A stretch of 64,000 nt of DNA from Saccoglossus kowalevskii (taxonomy: Eukaryota; Hemichordata; Enteropneusta; Harrimaniidae). The notes below the pieces were generated by a model, which saw nothing but the letters and a program-made list of their open reading frames with translations, was not told the origin of the DNA and did no database searches. The first letter of the stretch is position 1; each line of letters opens with the position of its first letter. The stretch covers positions 439,595 to 503,594 of the forward strand of contig NW_003116452.1 of assembly GCF_000003605.2 (NCBI RefSeq). The letters are read 5' to 3'. This document shows, one piece after another, positions 1 through 12,191 of this stretch. The translations under genes were made by a program, and so were the position numbers.

Positions 1-837
1 GTCACAAAACCGGTTTATTTCACAACTGTACTTTCAATGGGCAAATTACAGTCCAAATTGTACAAAAAACGGAATGAAAACGTGGAAAATCCGTTGTTTA
101 AATGATCCAAACTGTACACGACACTGTATTTCAAATCGCGTTGTGCGTCAGTAAAAGGTCAGAAAGGTCATGCTAATTTGTGTGTTTACGCTGCTCTATT
201 CAACGTGGATGTTTTTTTCATGTGGAATAAAAATTAGTTTGTATTCAATTTGAACTGTGTTGCGCATGTAATTTTTGTATGCATTCAGCATACTATTCTT
301 ATAAATATTCATGTTCAAGGGCCATAATCATGATCTTTTAGTAGATGAAAGTAAACTCTTTTTTACAAGTTTTATCGAATTGTCAATATACTGGTATATA
401 CTGCGGCTCGTGCATATATGTCGTGAATTGTGCAATATCTCGTGGTATACCCGCCTTCGGCGGGGGTTATTGCTTAAATAATTCATGTCACATCCGTACT
501 CGAAAGTGCACTTCCCCATTCGCCCATTAGTACTTATGATGACTCAAAGTTCAAGGCAAAAAGAAGCGCATTTGGTGAATATATATTCTAATTACGTGCA
601 AAACGATGGTGCTGACCTCACGATTTTTGAATAATAATTATGTGTGTGGGGTGGGATAGGATTGTATATTTGTAGTTATAAGCGACATTACATTTTATTG
701 ACGTTTGTGTTGCCATGGTTGCTACGACTGTTTGTAATCAAAGTAATCAATGATTATATTAGCATATGTCCTTTATTTGCTAATTTGAAGAAAAAAATCA
801 CTTGATTTTATGAACATCCTACATTGTAAATATAGGT
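1..837. other. AT-rich non-coding stretch
   Basis: I see no supportable gene. Two overlapping 60-codon frames on opposite strands near 330-530 have no recognisable domain and are what chance predicts. A small GC hairpin sits at 450-464 (stem CCCGCC/GGCGGG around TTC), conspicuous only because the surroundings are AT-rich. Confidence 0.6.
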
Positions 838-1400
838 GTTTTAAAATATGACACATTTTTGTCCCCACTTTAAAGTCACGTTAAGTGATGTATAATTAAA
901 CACATTAAGTGTTTTTCTTAAAATAAAACTTTTTTACTGTTTTGTGATAAAATATTTAAAGTGTTTATAAGCTTGTCCCCATTTTGTAGTGTCTATAATT
1001 TGCATAATTGCGAGAAGTGTATATTATGAAAACACTTTTATTGGAACATTTCAGGGATGTTTTTGCCAATAACACATTTGTTTCTACCAGGAACATAAAA
1101 AGGGCTTATTATCACAACACTTTTAAAAAGTTTTTTTTTACTAGACACACATTTGTAAGGTGTTACCACCAGGAACATGTATAAAAAATGCTTATTACCA
1201 CAACACTTTTAATAGTGCTTTTACTAGAAACACATTTTGTAAAGTGTTTATAATCACGACACGTATAAAATGTTTTAATGAAGTGTTCACAACTCTCTGA
1301 CATATGTATTGGAAAAGTGTTTATCATCACTTTGAAAAGTGAAACATCAACTGAATATTATCAAGTGCTCGTAACAAAGTCGCATTTTAAAATGTATTTT
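838..1400. repeat. Degenerate tandem repeat, period about 82 bp
   Basis: Units share an ACCAGGAACAT block followed by a CTTATTACCACAACACTTTT-like block and then TAGAAACACATTTTGTAAAGTGT. The ACCAGG marker recurs at 1086 and 1168, and a weaker third unit starts near 1250, giving a period of about 82. Short AAGTGTTT/ACACTTTT words continue on both sides, so the array probably extends from about 838 to 1400 with heavy decay. There is no reading frame through it. Function unknown; it looks like an old minisatellite. Confidence 0.6.
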
Positions 1401-4400
1401 TACTGATAACATGGTAAAAAATCATTAATATTATCATTTTTAAGAACAAAATATATCAAATGATGCGTTTCATGATGAGACCCTTTCACTATTGTACAAT
1501 AATCATAACAAACGATAAACAAATCATATAATCAAGTAAGTATGTATCCCTAAATATAAATTCCGTAACATGAAACTAAAAATATATATAGATGTTGTAA
1601 AAGATAGTATCAATCGCATGAAGAAGTGTCCTTGACTTATGTGCAGCTGAATAAGTGTGTTTATAAAAATTCAAACCTTTCGTGAAACTGTAGATACAAT
1701 GCCTAATATTTGTGAACTTTGACTCTTCAAAACAGATGAGTAATTAACTGAAACGAACAATAACATCTTTGAACCCTTTCCTCACTGACATAAATGAAAA
1801 GGCTCAATCTCTTCCAATGTGGTACTGTTGTCCCGAATGCAGTCCCTCCGAGCACATCAAACTCCTCGAGGAAATAGTGGGACATAAAAAATCATTAATT
1901 TCATTTATTGCGATTACATTCACACTCAATCCTCGACTTTGAATATATGCACTTTATCTATTCTATTTCATTCATTATTTTTTTTATTTTCATCCTTCTA
2001 AAGGGTCGATTGCTCATTTTCATCACCCCTAAAATGGATAGTGTGGTATTTTGAAACTGTATTTACCTATTAAACTGGGGTTTGTCTCGCATAGAAGACG
2101 AGGGCACTAAATTAACAATAACCCATATTAACAGGACAAAATGAATTCTGAATATTAGCAATATCATCTTTTCAGCTCCCATCGTTTCTTTTAAAATCTG
2201 AAAAGTATAGTATTATCAAAATGAGTTTGAAATGTTTGAAATGTTTAAAATAATTAGCACTTGTTTCAAGCATTGCGATATTTGAATAAAAAAAATATAC
2301 GATGTAAAATATTATTGTTGTTTTAAACTAACAATATGACCACATATTGAATTGAACTGTAATTTCCTGTTTAATTCTGCAACATTTCTATGATTTTATT
2401 TGGTAACTCAGATCTTGTCTCTGGGCATGTCGGCATGGACGTAATGTGGTATGGAATACTCTGGTCCTGTAAACGTTATTCAGTTATCCCACACATAAAG
2501 AAATGAATGAAGGCCGCTGCAAATATCAATGTAGTACACAATTGCCGACGCTGGCTCTATCAATTACACTTTCCTCACGCTTCGTAACGGAGTAAAATAT
2601 CATCATACCTTCAGGTTTGTTTAGGATAACTTCCGGTTCTCTTCTTTCCTCAAAAAAAGACACCATTCGATTCAAGTTGTTATTGCTTCTTTAACGAATA
2701 TGTCACCTATCCACACACTCCCAATAGTATAATTCGATCATGATTGAGCGTGCGCACGACACAAGTTACCAGTTACTTGAACACGCAACATACATTAATG
2801 TCCACTATCGTCTACGAAATGTAGCTCAAAATAGTTGCAGAGAAGTAGCAAACTTATTTATTATTCAATATTTGTTTTCATTATGTATTTATTGTATTGA
2901 TTACATTCCTAAATAACAATTGAATGGTTATGTATTATTATAGACACAAATTCGCACTGGTGCTTGGTAATCATCATATTGGAATTCAACACCGAGGCTC
3001 CGCCAATAAAATAAGAGCTGTAAAGACATTTAATCTAATAATTGGAAAACAGGGAATTAATGCCTGTTTAACAAAAAGAATATGACATTAACTTAGGTTC
3101 AAATTGTAGTTTAGATTAATATCGACTTTTCCGCGTCTTCAGTTGGCTTTTCTTAGTTGACAAGGGCTGGAGATTGCAATGCTGAAGTGATTGTCCTCTT
3201 CATAATCCCTGTATCGGTGTATTACCAGTACTGCTGCAATAACAAAATAATGATAGGATACGTTTGTATACATTAATTAATGACACACAAATGTATGCAA
3301 ATCATGAATAGGCATTCTACACGTCATTCTCTGTGATGCAATGGTGCATCATATTTACTACCATCTTATTGTGATAATCATTATAATATCCTGCGTATAT
3401 GTATCTGGGTTAGTAAGACACGGTCAGGCGACATCCAACGGTAATATTAAATTCAATTATCATTCAAGTAGATTTGACTTACATTGAACAAACTAAAGTT
3501 TAATTTTCTTTCATTTTCATTTCCTTATGTCACAATTCAATTTTGCTATATGTCCTTTTTAAGTATCCTATTTAGTGAGATGCATTAGGTAAACTACGTT
3601 AAATATTCAGCTAAAATACACTCTCAGTCTCTCCTTGAATGCTTACTAACCTTTAGAATGTGTAAACAACGTACGTGGCAACGGATGTGCGCAAGCATGT
3701 AATATAGCCGCCTAACACCATGTGCTCTATTCAGGAAATGATTTATTTCTGAATGTTTATTTTCGTTTGGTTTTGTAACCAGAGTGTGCATTAGTTGTTC
3801 AATTCCTCTATATAATATTTCTCAATAGCCTGAAATGGGTTTTCAATTATTCTGCACCGAATGATTCAGTTACCTCATTTCACAGTCCACCACAGGAGAA
3901 TGCGTACTAATGATATTATGTCACTGTTGATTGTGCAGCTCCATACCACTTTTGAATATAAATCCAACTCTCATCGTTAAAATAGACAAGTAAAAATTGT
4001 AAATAAAGATCACACCTTGAGGGTTACAAATTTCATTCAAGTGTTGTATGGTGTAATCAATTTTATGATTTGATTCATTCAAGGCCTGTACACATTATAG
4101 CATAACAACTGGGCGTGCAGCTGACATTCAACATTTTGAAGGACATCGTCGTTTTTCGTCTAAACTATTAAACTAAATATATTATAGAGAATGACTAGCC
4201 TTTAAATTGAGAAACATGTTAATAGAATAAACGGCTGGAAATGAATGCGGTAATAGTAGCCACTACATCATTGAATACAAACATCTGAAACAAGTTGCTA
4301 TCATTGATACCCATCTACCCAAGTGGCTTTTACATTAAAAACAGTTAATTGTTTTTCAGTTTCATTTTATTAAGTCACAATTCAATTTCACTACATGTAG

Positions 4401-4819
4401 CCTTTGAGTGTCTTATTTTCTGATAGACCATTTCAGGATATTCAATAATATCATTACGCAAAATGCGTCTAACATTCAGTTAAAGTAGACTCGGTCCACC
4501 GTAAAAATTCACTGTCGTTCAGTTGATTTGCGCTCAATTCACGAGTATGTGTACTTCTGTCGAGATGACTTATTTTCGAAATGTGAATCTATTTTCGTTT
4601 AATGTTGTTAGTAGTGCAGTCGAGTCGATCAGTTGAGCAACTCCCCAATATAAACACTATGAATAGTTACACAATGGAAAAGACTTTCTTTCGTTCTGTT
4701 CTAATTGAATCTGGTATTGCCAAATCCCTTCATAAAAATCAATGCTTCATATATATGTCATGAATTTGTTTTCGCGTATCTGTTAACCGACTTAATTAAC
4801 TGATTATTAGCCGAATTGC
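1401..4819. other. Intergenic DNA, two weak exon-like fragments
   Basis: AT-rich sequence with no long reading frame. Two short patches look faintly exon-like: a plus-strand frame at 1748-1890 with a Cys-Pro-Glu-Cys pair, and a minus-strand candidate terminal exon at 3139-3233 behind a good splice acceptor. Neither is connected to other exons that I can find, so neither is called as a gene here. Confidence 0.4.
3139..3233 (-). CDS. Possible terminal exon of an unknown membrane protein
   Basis: On the minus strand a T-rich tract ending in TTATTGCAGCAG (3245-3231) resembles a splice acceptor, with a NAGNAG pair. The frame behind it stays open for 31 codons and ends in TGA at 3141-3139. The peptide starts hydrophobic (VLVIHRYRDY), then is acidic (EED) and ends in QLRKAN, as in a membrane-exit segment with a short cytoplasmic tail. 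An AATAAA on the same strand lies near 2895. No upstream exon was recognised, there is no family match that I know, and 31 codons can be open by chance. Treat as a lead only. Confidence 0.2.
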
Positions 4820-5049
4820 TGTGTTATGTCTGTCATCGTGTAGGTCTATTTGAAGTTTTGGACGGAACTTGGCTCAGTGATTTGGAACTAATTACCAGAT
4901 ACCGTCGCTATTCTGACATCCGTAGTTATTAATGTAGTGAACGATTAATCAAAAGATATGACGTATTCAGTACTTAGTTTGATTGGCTTTATGATTGAAG
5001 TTTACGCCTTAGAGTCTTTTTACTGCTTTGTAATTGGTTAGAGTTTTGA

Positions 5050-5453
5050 AAATGAATAAAGAGAGTTTGAGTTGGTCTTGGCGAATACTCCACGACAGAC
5101 GCAGCCTTGGGCAGTCGAGTCCAGTCCTGGAGAGTCCGAGAGAGTCCAGGGGCGAGCCTTGAGGCAGTCCAGTCTTGGGCTAGTCTTGGGTCAGCCTTGC
5201 GAGAGTCTTGGGGATTTTTTCCCCAGGGCGCTGTGTCTTACAGAGTGCTCGACAGACCGACTAAGACGAGAGCTGAAACGTATTTCGTTGTGCGTGCCTT
5301 ATTTGACTGTAAAGTTAAAGTGACTTTCCCGATCCCGTACCTCAAGGGGACGAGATAGAGAGACGAGACGAGTTCCCCCCTGACACGTGTGGAGAACCCG
5401 AGAGAAGAGATTTCCCCGTGATATATCCCTCAAACCAACCTTGAAGTCAACAA
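5050..5453 (+). other. GC-rich island, possible solo-LTR remnant
   Basis: An abrupt GC-rich, AGTC-rich patch in AT-rich DNA. AATAAA at 5055-5060 is followed within 40 bp by the switch to GC-rich sequence. AGTCTTGGG-type words recur several times between 5165 and 5215, and the patch ends in CAACAACA at 5453. A poly(A) signal followed by a distinct GC-rich segment ending in CA is how the R-U5 part of an LTR often looks, and upstream sequence from about 4820 could be U3. No partner LTR, target duplication or primer-binding site is convincing. Two overlapping 83-codon frames cross it and are probably composition artefacts. A non-coding exon or CpG-type promoter is the alternative. Confidence 0.3.
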
Positions 5454-7819
5454 CAGTGGTAGTCCACTGTCAAATGAGTATAAACAAAACAGTTCATTAC
5501 ATTTGTGAATCGACTTATTTAGTTTTATAAAATTCACAAGCCAACTGTCAGCGATTATATCAAAAAATAAAAAAGTGTTGATGTTCCCTCTTTTCGGTAT
5601 CGTCACACATGCTCAACATGTCTGTGTCGACTGTATTTGGAGTAAATTACATTTAGTTTTTGTTTCTCCTATGACTGCTACAGAGGAGATGTTTATTAGT
5701 GCAGTTTAAAGCGACCAACCAATGTTTCAATTCATGAAACTTATCACTTTAACATGATATCAAACATGTTATAAAGAATAAGATTAAAAACATATCCCTA
5801 CAAATTCAGACGCTGACTTCGCAAAAGTATTTATATTTATAAATGTAACTCGGTGTAAAATATAGCGTCGCAAGCAATTCACTATTTCTAGTTTATCAAG
5901 AGTATAATAGGATTACTATAACATGCACCTCTCGCGATATCTTCATCACGTAACCTACACCTACTCATCAATTTATCAAACACGCCGATGGCGCTATCCT
6001 GTAGGTAACAAGTATGCGTAAAAAGGGATCAAGTCTTTTTACATAAAATATTAAAATTATGCACATATCATCCTGAAAGTCAATATACCATACGCGTTTG
6101 AAAAACAGCACCTGTTTTCAAATATAATAAGGTTTAATAGCGTTTCGAGAGAACTGGCTACACAATATTGAGTACGAACATAACACGCTCTATAACACTT
6201 TTGCGACTTTTTTTGCTTCTTAAAATGTACAATTTGAACATTTCCAGTTTTCTACATAAAGAGAAATAATAGTAGTTTTTTGTCTTTCAACGTGACTCCG
6301 TATATGGTAGTATTTTCGATATAAAGATATTCCTTGTTCAAGGCATTTGCTAGAATTTAGTACATGTGATAACTGCTTTTGGAAGAAGCGACACTCACAG
6401 TACGAGAGCATAATAAATATCACCCACGAAATAATCGTCATGTAATATGTAAGTAACAACATCGTGTGGATTGCATTTCACTGGTTCTCTGTGGCTCATA
6501 TACAGTATAATAATTAAATTCACGGTAAAACGGGGGATGTTGTCTAACTGAGTGACAGTGGATTTTTAAAGGTAAAGTCGCAAATCAAATGTTGCAAATA
6601 TTCCATAATGTAGATCGTATATTTAACAGAGGAAAAATTGGTCCAATTCTGCTTGATTCGATTCGATTCAGACATAGCACGGATTTGTAGATTAAGATGG
6701 AATTGGTATTTAGGCAAACATTTTATATGGAAACGGGACTCATTAAAAATATTTGCATCGAGGTGGAAGTGTAAAATAACGATTAGACAAATTATGGTAA
6801 GCAACCATCTAAACAAATTTAGGTATAATACAAGAATTCTTATATTGGCTCACTGGGAGTGGTTGTTTCAAAATATTGACTTATTCACAAAACCTGGTAT
6901 TTTTCAAAAATTATTTATTTTCTATGCTTCGAATTTGGAATATAATAAGAAACAATTTGAATTTGGAGATTGAGACTGAATTCGTAATATAAATGGAATA
7001 TATTTGCCATCGTCTGTCATCAATTAATCGACTTTTATAATTGAAGAAATGCTTGTCCGTAAATAAACAGACGGCGGTACAATGCACGATTGACTATTTC
7101 GCCCTGGAGCCACCCTATTGTCGAAGCGACGTTAATAACTAAATAGATTACGTTTTATTATCGCCCAGAATATTGAAACAGAATATCGAACATTGTGCTG
7201 TAATAAACCTCGAAACAAGCAAATCAACAAAGATTTATCACTTGAAAGTTTACTTTTTTATATTCATTCTTTTATAATGTAATATAGCAAAAACGTTTAA
7301 TGTTCAAAACTAACTAATATGATCTAACAGGCAGAAATCATGCTTAAATTTTGCGACAGGAAGTAGATTCTTTCAAGGTCATTTGCAGCTTTTTTTAAAT
7401 AATGTAATAGACGTCTTAATTATACCAATGTAAACTTTTATATATTTTGATATGACTGTGGTCATCTCCAGTGATTCCCATTTACGAGATATGTCTTAGG
7501 TACGAACAAAGTGAAAAGTCGACAAATGGAAATCGGATGCCAGGTTAGTATTGGTGAAGGTTGAATTTGTAAAATTTCTCTTGAAAAAAATGGTCAGGAT
7601 AAAAATAAATTATATTAACTAACAAGCGTAATATAAAAACTGAAACTAGTGGTAAGAATGTCCGGTGCCTGAAATTTTCTTACGAGTGTCAAGTCGTAGC
7701 AACGCCACGTCGAGCTGGTCACCAAGGTGAATTTCATGTGGCCAGCTACTTGAGTTCACGAATAGAAGTATCAAACTCTATCCCTCGGTTTCCATACGAG
7801 TTTTACTTTAGACTTGATG
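5454..7819. other. AT-rich intergenic stretch
   Basis: No gene recognised. A perfect 6-bp inverted repeat (CAGTGG TAGT CCACTG) lies at the left edge near 5454-5469. Overlapping frames of 90 and 111 codons on opposite strands at 6544-6973 have no domain or splice context and are left out as genes. Confidence 0.5.
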
Positions 7820-7823
7820 TTAA

Positions 7824-8075
7824 AGGATAGTGGTTCGTCGCGCCGCGCATGTGCGACATTTGTGTTGATATGATAGACATTGATTTTCTCATAATTCAGT
7901 GAGCTCTTTTAATGGAACTCACAAGTTTAGACTAATTATCACCGGTGACTCCTTCCAACCACCAAGGAAATACCTAGTTACACCTTGTTAACGTCTCATT
8001 TTGTACTCGCTGGTCCCTATCTGTGTTTATATGAGACCATATCTCACGCATGCGTGGCGCGACGACCACCGCCAT
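7824..8075. mobile_element. TTAA-flanked MITE, copy 1 (piggyBac-like)
   Basis: A 252-bp element with imperfect terminal inverted repeats of about 35 bp. The left end contains GGTTCGTCGCGCCGCGCATG; the right end, read in reverse complement, contains GGTGGTCGTCGCGCCACGCA. Both ends abut TTAA (7820-7823 and 8076-8079), the target duplication typical of piggyBac-type transposition. There is no coding capacity. Related copies in this window are at 8773-8897, 15285-15399 and 62235-62354. Assignment to piggyBac rests only on the TTAA; the termini do not start with the CCC seen in many piggyBac elements. Confidence 0.6.
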
Positions 8076-8772
8076 TTAAACACTGGGTGCAACGATGGTA
8101 GTATGTGGATTCGCTCACCAGATTTCAGGGTCATCTAAAGTATATAGACCCACTTATTTGAGAAAACTCTTGGCCAGCAGCGACGTCGAAACAAGCAGCC
8201 CAACTTAAAATATGACGTTACATACATAGTGTGCTATGTCAATCGTTAATTGGACTCCCCCTGGTCCAGGGGCGACATCTGGGGCACGTAGCATGACCCA
8301 TTTTAAGATATTTGTACATATTGTGTTAAATGCGATATAAATCCTACTTAGGATGTTATCAGTTTATACTGTGATAATAATTAAGTACATAATCACATAT
8401 TTTCTGTACAACACGTGATTCGTTTGTTATAAGTACAATTCAGACGCCTCGTAATTATCAACTATTCCTAGGTATTGGATGGCAAACATCTCTGAATCTG
8501 GATAATAAATCCGTCTAAGTACTGTCATGAAATAATCCAGATTAATAATAAACCTACAAGTTTTTCAAATGTTTGAATATCCGACACTCGATAGCTTTTG
8601 ACATCTTTTAACACTCATGAGTAAGAGTTTAACGAAAGCAATAATTATTCATGAACAAATAATACATTATACAGTGATTCATTAAAGTTTTCACGGTGAC
8701 AATTCAAAAATAATCTCAATGGAATCTATAAATGAATAGCTCGGCTCTACAATTCCAAGTCAGTTGTTTGAA

Positions 8773-8897
8773 GGGCGGCAGTCGTCGTGTCGCGTCCTGT
8801 TGAATATGGGACTCATACCAACGTATACAACGCGTGTAAAATATTATTTATTTACATGAAATTTGAACACGCGCTGCGCGACGACTACCGCGCTCTA
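8773..8897. mobile_element. Short relative of the TTAA MITE, copy 2
   Basis: A 125-bp inverted-repeat element. The left end contains GGCGGCAGTCGTCGTGTCGCG; the right end in reverse complement contains GCGGTAGTCGTCGCGCAGCG. The left arm and the following GAATATGGGACTCATACC align with the reverse-complemented right part of copy 1 (GAGATATGGTCTCATATAA), which makes the relationship specific and not just shared GC-rich ends. The flanks are TTGA and CTAA, so the TTAA duplication is decayed or absent. A 99-codon frame running out of it is a by-product of the repeat. Confidence 0.5.
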
Positions 8898-10736
8898 AGT
8901 TCAGATCGGACAAAGATGTTTTTTGTTCGATGCACGCGGTTATGTAGACGTTTACCCATTATGCAACGATTTCAACACAGAGAGCGCTTCCCAAAGTCGC
9001 GCGGGTTCAAATTCATTAAGATTAAGCGATTCATTAAGGAAACGCTCGATCATACTAACCATCTTATTTATAATCTCCTCGGTTAAGGTGTTGTATAACG
9101 CATCTACAATATGCGTGTTTGAAAATAATCATGATGTAGTTATGAATTTTTCACTACGTACATCCATTCAAGACGTGCGGTTTTTTTCCAGCCCCGCTCT
9201 GTTTATTTTGGAGATAAGTTGCATGAAACTGCTTTAGAGTGGTTAGGAGCAGTAATTGTAACAGACAACACACATGTAATTGCATATTCAAGTGGTGTGT
9301 GGGATATTGCCTTTAACGATTTCTAAATGTCACAGTGTTGTTATCAATGCCTTTAGCTTACATATCGTATTTACGCTGCACGTAAGTGCTTTCTTGGTGA
9401 ATGTTTGGTCGCAAAATACCAACTTATTCGGGACTAATACGACGGAGCTTCACTTTGCTACTGAGGATTTTATTTTATATCACCAATATTGACAATATAT
9501 GTATTCTCAGTTACTCAACATAGACAATATCAAATTATTTTATATTCTGGATAATATTGAAAAAACGTCTGAAATATGAAAATACTTTTTGTTGCCAATA
9601 TTCACAAATAGCTAGCGGTTGCTATGACGAGAGCTTGCTAGAATAGAGCCCACGTAATCATAGAACGTTGTATAGCGCGTTAAGCAAACGTGTGCAGACA
9701 ATAACAACATTTTCCAATCCTGAATGCGGTATTTTGTTCTGACTTTTCAGTGACTTGCTGTGGATCAAAAGGATGTATACTGCGTTACTAAATCCCTTTA
9801 GAAATCAATTCAACGCCACCGCAGTTATAAAAAATGCGTCTGAGGTATTTCAATTTTTGTTTATTTAGTATTGAAATCGTACTACTTTATGAATTATTCA
9901 ACACATGACGTATTGATTAGTTGCGCCATTTTGAACGAATGCTATACAAAACATTGATTTACAGTATTTACCCAAGGTTTACAAAAGTATGAACAATACT
10001 TGTCTTACTTTCACTGTACATTATGTTTACGTGATTTGGGTTTATAAACGAAACCAGATACACAACGATTGTCGTGCATTCAACGTTCAGAACACATTGT
10101 GTACACTTTACTTCGTGGGTGATATTTAATTTAATTAGCATACATAAAACATCGAATGATAGGTAAATGCTCGGAATCAGTGAACTGTCTAATCATGTTC
10201 AGCGCTGAGGGCGTGAATATATGTTTACATTTGACGATTCACGTATTTTTAAATATATTTGATGCCAATAAAACATAACATTAAACGTACTTTACGGTGT
10301 TGATTTTGATATGATATGAGCGCGTTACATAAAGGACTTATGTCTATTACCTTTAGAATAGATGGTCATTTGTCCCCCCCCCCCAAAAAAAAAATTCTTG
10401 TCATGTGTTTGTATACATTATGTATAAACATTATTCTATCACATCATTTACAAATTGTTTCCCTGCGAAACACCGAACACAGGTAAACAGTATGTAACGC
10501 GTATATGATCTCTAGAATAAAGACAAAAAAGCTGTATAAAACATTAATTTCGCATTATAAATATTGTATAAAAAGCTAGTACGCTGGACGTTGGTGGCGT
10601 TAAATTGTTAAGTCGACTCATTTCTATTGTCAACCAACATTTAATGCAGACACATTAGCATTTTGAAGTAAAATATGAACTGTAATTATCAACATGTAAT
10701 TACCAATTACATGTATGCAATTAAGCGATCGTTAAT
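8898..10736. other. Intergenic stretch with a C11-A10 homopolymer junction
   Basis: No gene recognised. The only notable point is the run of 11 C followed by 10 A at 10374-10394, which is prone to replication slippage and sequencing error. Frames at 8923-9492 are short, overlap one another and show no domain. Confidence 0.5.
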
Positions 10737-10738
10737 TA

Positions 10739-11013
10739 GGCCAAAAAAAATGTTGTTGCCTTCAGCGACCGACCGAAAAATATGAAATATCGGGTCGCGG
10801 TTTGTTAGTTTTTTTTTTTTTTTTTTTTTGTTTTTTTAATAGGCCCAAATATTAAAAACTCACCATTTCAAGCAGTAAAAAAGTGTTTCCTCTTATAATT
10901 AACGATCCCGGACCGGATATTTACGATACCATTAGTTTTCACGAGTTTAAAAAAAATCAGACCGACCGACTTAATTTTTCAATTTTGAGGGCAACAAAAG
11001 TTTGTTTTTGGTC
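10739..11013. mobile_element. Harbinger-like MITE with TTA target duplication
   Basis: A 275-bp non-coding element. The left terminus GGCCAAAAAAAATGTTGTTG matches the reverse complement of the right terminus (GACCAAAAACAAACTTTTGTTGCC) over about 25 bp. Both ends are flanked by TTA (10736-10738 and 11014-11016), the 3-bp TWA duplication used by PIF/Harbinger elements. GACCGACCG occurs near both ends in direct orientation, and a 21-T run lies inside at 10809-10829. There is no transposase, so it would have depended on an autonomous relative. The superfamily is inferred from the termini and the duplication only. Confidence 0.5.
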
Positions 11014-11449
11014 TTACGAATTGCACTAAAACTTGGACTAAACTCACGTGATTTATTAGAAGTCGATGAGTATATGTAGCATGAGTCACAATTCAATTAC
11101 CTTTTTAAAGAAGAAAATAGGTCTGAAAGATGTTTAATCGAAATGTATAAATGTATACAAGAAGTGACTCGTATGTAGCAGCGGGTTAGGTTATGCAAGC
11201 ACGCAACATACACTTAAAATATATACCTTCATTTATATCGAGAACGTATTTAATTAAATAGTCAATAATTTCTAGCTTGGGAATCAGAGCAACTGTTGGC
11301 AACATACATGCTCATTCATTTGAGATGTTAATGTGCAGTACCAACACACACAGTCACGGTATGTTAATATGCATATATTATTCCATTTGTGCAGGAGATG
11401 CATACCCATCACTGTGTGATACTATATTAAGGTCTTACGATAGCGTGTA

Positions 11450-11900
11450 AACGTATGCGGGGCCATATTCGGCTAAGCCACTAAACAGACCTTGGCAGAA
11501 CGACCATCAAATATGCGTTTTCTAACAGCGTCCCCAGTAGTCAGTTGCGGCTAATCATTGTCCAATCAGTTTGCGTGTTACAAATCCTTCTTTGGCGGTT
11601 CATTCTAAACAAAATAGCGGCGCCCATGAATTGTGAGATTTGTGATGATAAAATTGCGAAAGTTGTCGGTGTTGGTGCCCTCAAGCCTCATTAGGTACAG
11701 GCAATCGACGCAGTTTTATGTACAAAGCAAGAAGTGCAATTTTGTTTTAAAATTTGATACATCCAAGCTGATTGGGCGCCTTGTATCGAGGCGCGCCCAA
11801 TCAGATCTCACTGCTTAAGATACGCAATTAGCATATGCGATCCCACACGGTATCGTGTATAGGTCGTAGACACGGGACCGTGCGATTCGGACGATGATGC
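11450..11900. promoter_or_regulatory. CCAAT-rich promoter-like patch with a strong hairpin
   Basis: Three CCAAT/ATTGG boxes of the NF-Y type occur at 11562-11566, 11771-11775 and 11797-11801. The last two lie in the arms of a perfect 12-bp inverted repeat, CTGATTGGGCGC (11768-11779) and GCGCCCAATCAG (11793-11804). The patch is CpG-richer than its surroundings. An ATG at 11626, preceded by GCGGCGCCC, opens only a 22-codon frame beginning MNCEICDDKIAKVV. No gene body follows, so this may be an orphan or decayed promoter, or part of an unrecognised repeat. Confidence 0.3.
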
Positions 11901-12191
11901 CGGGATTTAGCCCTAACAATTATTACGATTTTAATGGATTTGGGGTGGTCTAATATTGTAACCAATTACAACTACCTTTGCCGTCCTAAATTTGAAATAA
12001 TTATCAGATAAAAGAAAGGTTGAACAGTTACATCCATTACCTTAAATTTAACATTTAGTTCATGTAATGATAATGGGCTGCCAAAAAATTGCCCGAGTAG
12101 TCCAATGCACAATCGCGCCCTCCATCGGTCTATGACGTATAGCAAGAAGTTGTTTGTCGATTGGCAGGTTTTCTTCATTATAGGGATCATG

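Noticed and set aside
5072-5358. Two overlapping 83-codon frames in the GC-rich island
   Set aside because: Both are open because GC-rich DNA has few stops; neither shows a domain, and they overlap in different frames.
6544-6973. 90- and 111-codon frames on opposite strands
   Set aside because: No domain and mutual overlap; expected by chance in this amount of sequence.
8787-9237. Overlapping 99- and 104-codon frames
   Set aside because: The first starts inside the copy 2 inverted-repeat element; neither has a domain.
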